This document shows positions 5,406-8,209 of a DNA stretch of 8,209 nt, in pieces. The DNA lies in the NCBI GenBank assembly GCA_030151165.1, contig JASLEM010000337.1:1-8209 (forward strand), in the 5' to 3' direction. How positions within the stretch are numbered: the stretch's first letter is position 1; each line of letters opens with the position of its first letter. The notes beneath the pieces are model-generated. The model was not told the origin of the DNA, searched no databases, and saw only the letters and a list, made by a program, of their open reading frames with translations. The translations under genes were made by a program, and so were the position numbers. Source of the DNA: Burkholderiaceae bacterium. Its GTDB lineage: Bacteria; Pseudomonadota; Gammaproteobacteria; Burkholderiales; Burkholderiaceae.

Positions 5406-8209
5406 ATGTGGATGACGCGCGTCGCCATCAACAACCCCGTCTTCGCCAGCATGGTCATGGTGGCCCTGTGCGTGCTCGGGTTGTTCTCGTACCAGCGGCT
5501 GGGTGTCGAGCAGATGCCCGACATCTCGCCGCCCGACATCTTCGTCCAGGTGCTGTACCCCGGCGCATCGCCCGGCGCCGTCGAGACCGAGATCACCAAG
5601 CCGCTCGAGGACGCCCTCAACGGGATCGCGGGCGTGAAGATGATCCGCTCGAACAGCTTCGAGGGTCGCAGCGAGACCGTCGTCGAGTTCAACCTCTCGG
5701 CCGACATGACGCGCGCCACGCAGGACGTGCGCGACAAGGTCTCCATCGTGCAGTCGGGCTTCAACCGCGACGTCAAGCAGCCGTTCATCACGCGCTTCAA
5801 CAACGACAACGCGCAGCCGACGGTGACGCTCGCGTTGCTGGCCGACGGCCGCAGCGACCGCGAGCTGTCGCTGATCGCCGACCAGACGGTGCAGAAGCGC
5901 CTCACGAGCGTCGAGGGCGTCGCGCGCGTCACGCCGCTGGGCCTGGTGACGCGGCAGGTGCGCATCGACCTCGACCCGCAGCGCCTGCGCGGATTCGGCC
6001 TCACGCCGGCCGACGTGACCGCGGCGCTGGTGCGCGCGAACGCCGACCAACCGGTCGGCCTGCTGCAGAACCGCAACGAGGATTCGCTGGTGCGCGTCGA
6101 GGGGCGCGTGCTCGATCCGAAGCAGTTCGCCAACGTCGTCGTCTCGCGCAACGCGAGCGGCGGGGTGGTGCTGCTGGGCGACGTCGGCAAGCTCGTCGAG
6201 CGCGAGCAGGAGCCGGACTCGCTGTCACGCATCAACGGCCGGCCGGCGGTCACGTTCAACGTCTACAAGCAGCAGGACGCCAACATCGTCAAGACCGGCG
6301 CAGCCATCAAGGCGGCCGTCGAGCAGATGCGCAAGACGCTGCCGCCGGGCGTCGAGCTGAAGGTCATCTACGCGAACAGCGACTTCGTCGAGGAGTCGCT
6401 CACCGGCGTCAAGAAGACGCTGATCGAAGGCGCGCTGCTGACGATCGCGATCGTGTTCCTGTTCCTGCACAGCTGGCGCTCGACGATCATCACCGGCCTC
6501 ACGTTGCCGATCTCGGTGATCGCGTCGTTCATCGCGGTCAACGCGTTCGGCTTCACGCTGAACTTCATGACGATGATGGCGCTGAGCCTGTGCATCGGCC
6601 TGCTGATCGACGATGCGATCGTGGTGCGCGAGAACATCGTGCGCCACGTCGGCATGGGGCAGAACCACCACACGGCGGCGCGGCTGGGCACCGACGAGAT
6701 CGGGCTGGCCGTGATGGCGACGACCTTCGCGATCTGCGCGGTGTTCGTGCCGGTCGCGTTCATGAAGGGCATCGTCGGCAAGTTCTTCTTCCCGTTCGGC
6801 ATCACGGTGGTGTCGGCGGTCATCGTGTCGCTGTTCGTGAGCTTCACGCTCGACCCGATGCTGTCGTCGATCTGGCGCGACCCGCCCGCCGTCACGCTGG
6901 CGCGCATCTGGGGCATCGGCCACCTGATGCGCGGCGTCGACCGCGGCATGGCCGGCCTGCACCACGTCTACGAGCGCCTGATCACGTGGGCGTTCAGCGG
7001 CCGCCGCTACCGCGTCTTCGTGCCGCCGGTGCCGGCCTACGGCTTCGGGTTCGGCGCGAACGGCCAGCGCCTGACGGGCGGCCGGCGCGTGCTTCGCTTC
7101 GCGACGCTGACCCCGCGCGGCATCGTGCTGTGGGCCGCCGGCGCCACCTTCGTCGCCGCCCTCGCGCTGGGCAGCACGATCGGCGCCGAGGCGATCCCGC
7201 AGACCGACCAGAGCTACACCAGCATCAACGTCACGATGCCGGTGGGCACGAGCCTGGCGCGCGCCGACGAGAAGATGAAGCAGGTCGAGGCCCTCATCGG
7301 CAAGATGCCGGAGATCGACTCGCTCTCGACGCAGGTCGGTGGCGACAACGGCCACAACTCGGCCTACATCGGCATCGGCCTCGTGCCGCGCCACCAGCGC
7401 AAGCTGACGCAGTTCCAGGTCGAGGACGAGATCCGCAAGCGGCTCGCGAACCTGCCTGGCATCTCGATCGCGCTCGGCAACCGCCCGATCTTCATATCGA
7501 TCCTCGGCCCCGACCCGACCGTGCTCGACCAGATCACGGCCGATCTCGGCGCGAAGATGCAGAAGGTCAAGGGCCTCACCGACTTCGAGTCCTCGGTCAA
7601 GCCCGGCCTGCCGGCGTACGCGATCCGCGTCCGCCCCGACGCCGCGCGCCAGCTGGGCCTGACCTCGACCGCGCTCGCCGCGAGCCTGCGCGCCTACGTG
7701 CAGGGCGACGTGTCGACCTACTGGACGACGCCGGACGGCCAGCAGGTCGAGGTGCAGCTGCGCCTGCCCGAGGCCGGGCGCGAGAGCGTCGCGCAGCTGA
7801 ACCAGCTGCCGGTTGCCTTCGCCGCCGACGGCACGCCGATCACGCTGGAGAGCGTCGCCACGATCGAGCCCGTCACCAACCCCGACGTCATCAAGCGCCA
7901 GGACCTGCAACGCCGCCAGGCGGTCTACGCGGGCGTGGACGTCAAGTCGGGCCGCACGGTGGGCGACGTCAACGCGGACATCGACAAGATCATCAAGGCC
8001 ACCGTGCTGCCGCCGGGCTACAGCTTCTCCGTCGGCGGCGCGGCGCAGGACCAGGACGACATCTTCGGCAACATCGGCTCGGCCCTCGGCCTCGCGCTGA
8101 TCTTCATCTACATCGTGCTCGCCAGCCAGTTCGGCAGCTTCCTGCAGCCGATCGCGATCATGGCGTCGCTGCCGCTGTCGCTGATCGGCGTGATGGTCTC
8201 GCTGAAGGT
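5406..8209 (+). CDS. RND efflux transporter, inner-membrane permease (AcrB/HAE-type), 3' end outside window
   Basis: The frame is open from ATG 5406 to the window edge (934 codons plus two bases) without a stop; relatives are about 1,030-1,080 aa, so roughly the last tenth is missing. AGGAG at 5394-5398, seven bases before the ATG, supports the start. The protein is a proton-driven exporter that works as a trimer with the adaptor. TM1 is at about 10-29 and is followed by PDISPPDIFVQVLYPGASP, the family opening of the first porter domain. TM2-TM6 span about 339-487, with the proton-relay pair D402-D403 in TM4 (GLLIDDAIVVREN), equivalent to AcrB D407/D408. TM7 is at about 573-592, followed by the second periplasmic porter region and TM8 from about 890. 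The TM10 lysine lies beyond the window. The conserved Asp pair without heavy-metal signatures favours a drug/hydrophobic (HAE) exporter over a metal pump. An insert of about 35-40 residues lies in the cytoplasmic loop before TM7 (about 532-571), rich in Gly, Arg and aromatics. Confidence 0.96.
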   Translation, partial: MWMTRVAINNPVFASMVMVALCVLGLFSYQRLGVEQMPDISPPDIFVQVLYPGASPGAVETEITKPLEDALNGIAGVKMIRSNSFEGRSETVVEFNLSADMTRATQDVRDKVSIVQSGFNRDVKQPFITRFNNDNAQPTVTLALLADGRSDRELSLIADQTVQKRLTSVEGVARVTPLGLVTRQVRIDLDPQRLRGFGLTPADVTAALVRANADQPVGLLQNRNEDSLVRVEGRVLDPKQFANVVVSRNASGGVVLLGDVGKLVEREQEPDSLSRINGRPAVTFNVYKQQDANIVKTGAAIKAAVEQMRKTLPPGVELKVIYANSDFVEESLTGVKKTLIEGALLTIAIVFLFLHSWRSTIITGLTLPISVIASFIAVNAFGFTLNFMTMMALSLCIGLLIDDAIVVRENIVRHVGMGQNHHTAARLGTDEIGLAVMATTFAICAVFVPVAFMKGIVGKFFFPFGITVVSAVIVSLFVSFTLDPMLSSIWRDPPAVTLARIWGIGHLMRGVDRGMAGLHHVYERLITWAFSGRRYRVFVPPVPAYGFGFGANGQRLTGGRRVLRFATLTPRGIVLWAAGATFVAALALGSTIGAEAIPQTDQSYTSINVTMPVGTSLARADEKMKQVEALIGKMPEIDSLSTQVGGDNGHNSAYIGIGLVPRHQRKLTQFQVEDEIRKRLANLPGISIALGNRPIFISILGPDPTVLDQITADLGAKMQKVKGLTDFESSVKPGLPAYAIRVRPDAARQLGLTSTALAASLRAYVQGDVSTYWTTPDGQQVEVQLRLPEAGRESVAQLNQLPVAFAADGTPITLESVATIEPVTNPDVIKRQDLQRRQAVYAGVDVKSGRTVGDVNADIDKIIKATVLPPGYSFSVGGAAQDQDDIFGNIGSALGLALIFIYIVLASQFGSFLQPIAIMASLPLSLIGVMVSLK

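Noticed and set aside
4130..7910. Long - strand open frames opposite the adaptor and RND transporter (for example 4130-6259 and 6225-7910)
   Set aside because: They have compositionally biased translations full of Arg, Asp, His and Ala repeats and no motifs; the + strand frames are well-conserved families with ribosome-binding sites.
1..8209. Mobile elements, CRISPR arrays, tRNA genes or a defence system
   Set aside because: No transposase or integrase, no spaced direct repeats, no cloverleaf and no toxin-antitoxin or nuclease-type genes were seen; the genes are common core or accessory families with uniform base composition.

Overview
The window is very GC-rich (about 70% by eye), with almost every third codon position G or C. 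Gene content, protein style and the short TAGAAT box placed right before an ATG suggest a betaproteobacterium of the order Burkholderiales, perhaps the Rubrivivax/Leptothrix/Ideonella group. This is inferred from style, not from a database match. It looks like ordinary chromosomal core and housekeeping sequence. I see no insertion sequence, integrase, CRISPR array, tRNA or rRNA.

Layout: (1) 2-172, + strand, the 3' end of a CBS-domain protein gene. (2) 211-251, a near-perfect hairpin that serves as terminator for this gene and for the convergent gene that follows. (3) 285-about 2660, - strand, a large membrane-anchored PAS-PAS-GGDEF-EAL protein of cyclic-di-GMP metabolism, in which both catalytic halves look intact. 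(4) 2661-2883, a divergent intergenic region with a hairpin plus T-run at 2703-2726 and a -10-like box immediately before the next start codon. (5) 2884-3981, + strand, aroC, chorismate synthase, complete. (6) 3982-4183, a non-coding gap with a small hairpin after aroC and a 15-bp palindrome before the next gene. (7) 4184-5371, + strand, the periplasmic adaptor (membrane fusion protein) of an RND efflux pump. (8) 5406-end, + strand, the RND inner-membrane transporter, which runs off the window after 934 codons and carries an unusual insertion of about 35-40 residues in its central cytoplasmic loop.

Functional grouping: the adaptor and transporter form one operon (34-nt gap, good ribosome-binding sites before both). 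They would make two parts of a tripartite drug or solvent exporter; the outer-membrane channel and any regulator are not in the window. aroC is a stand-alone biosynthetic gene making chorismate for aromatic amino acids, folate and quinones. The GGDEF/EAL protein is a separate signalling gene, divergent from aroC. I found no convincing new biological system; the findings are modest points of gene structure and regulation.
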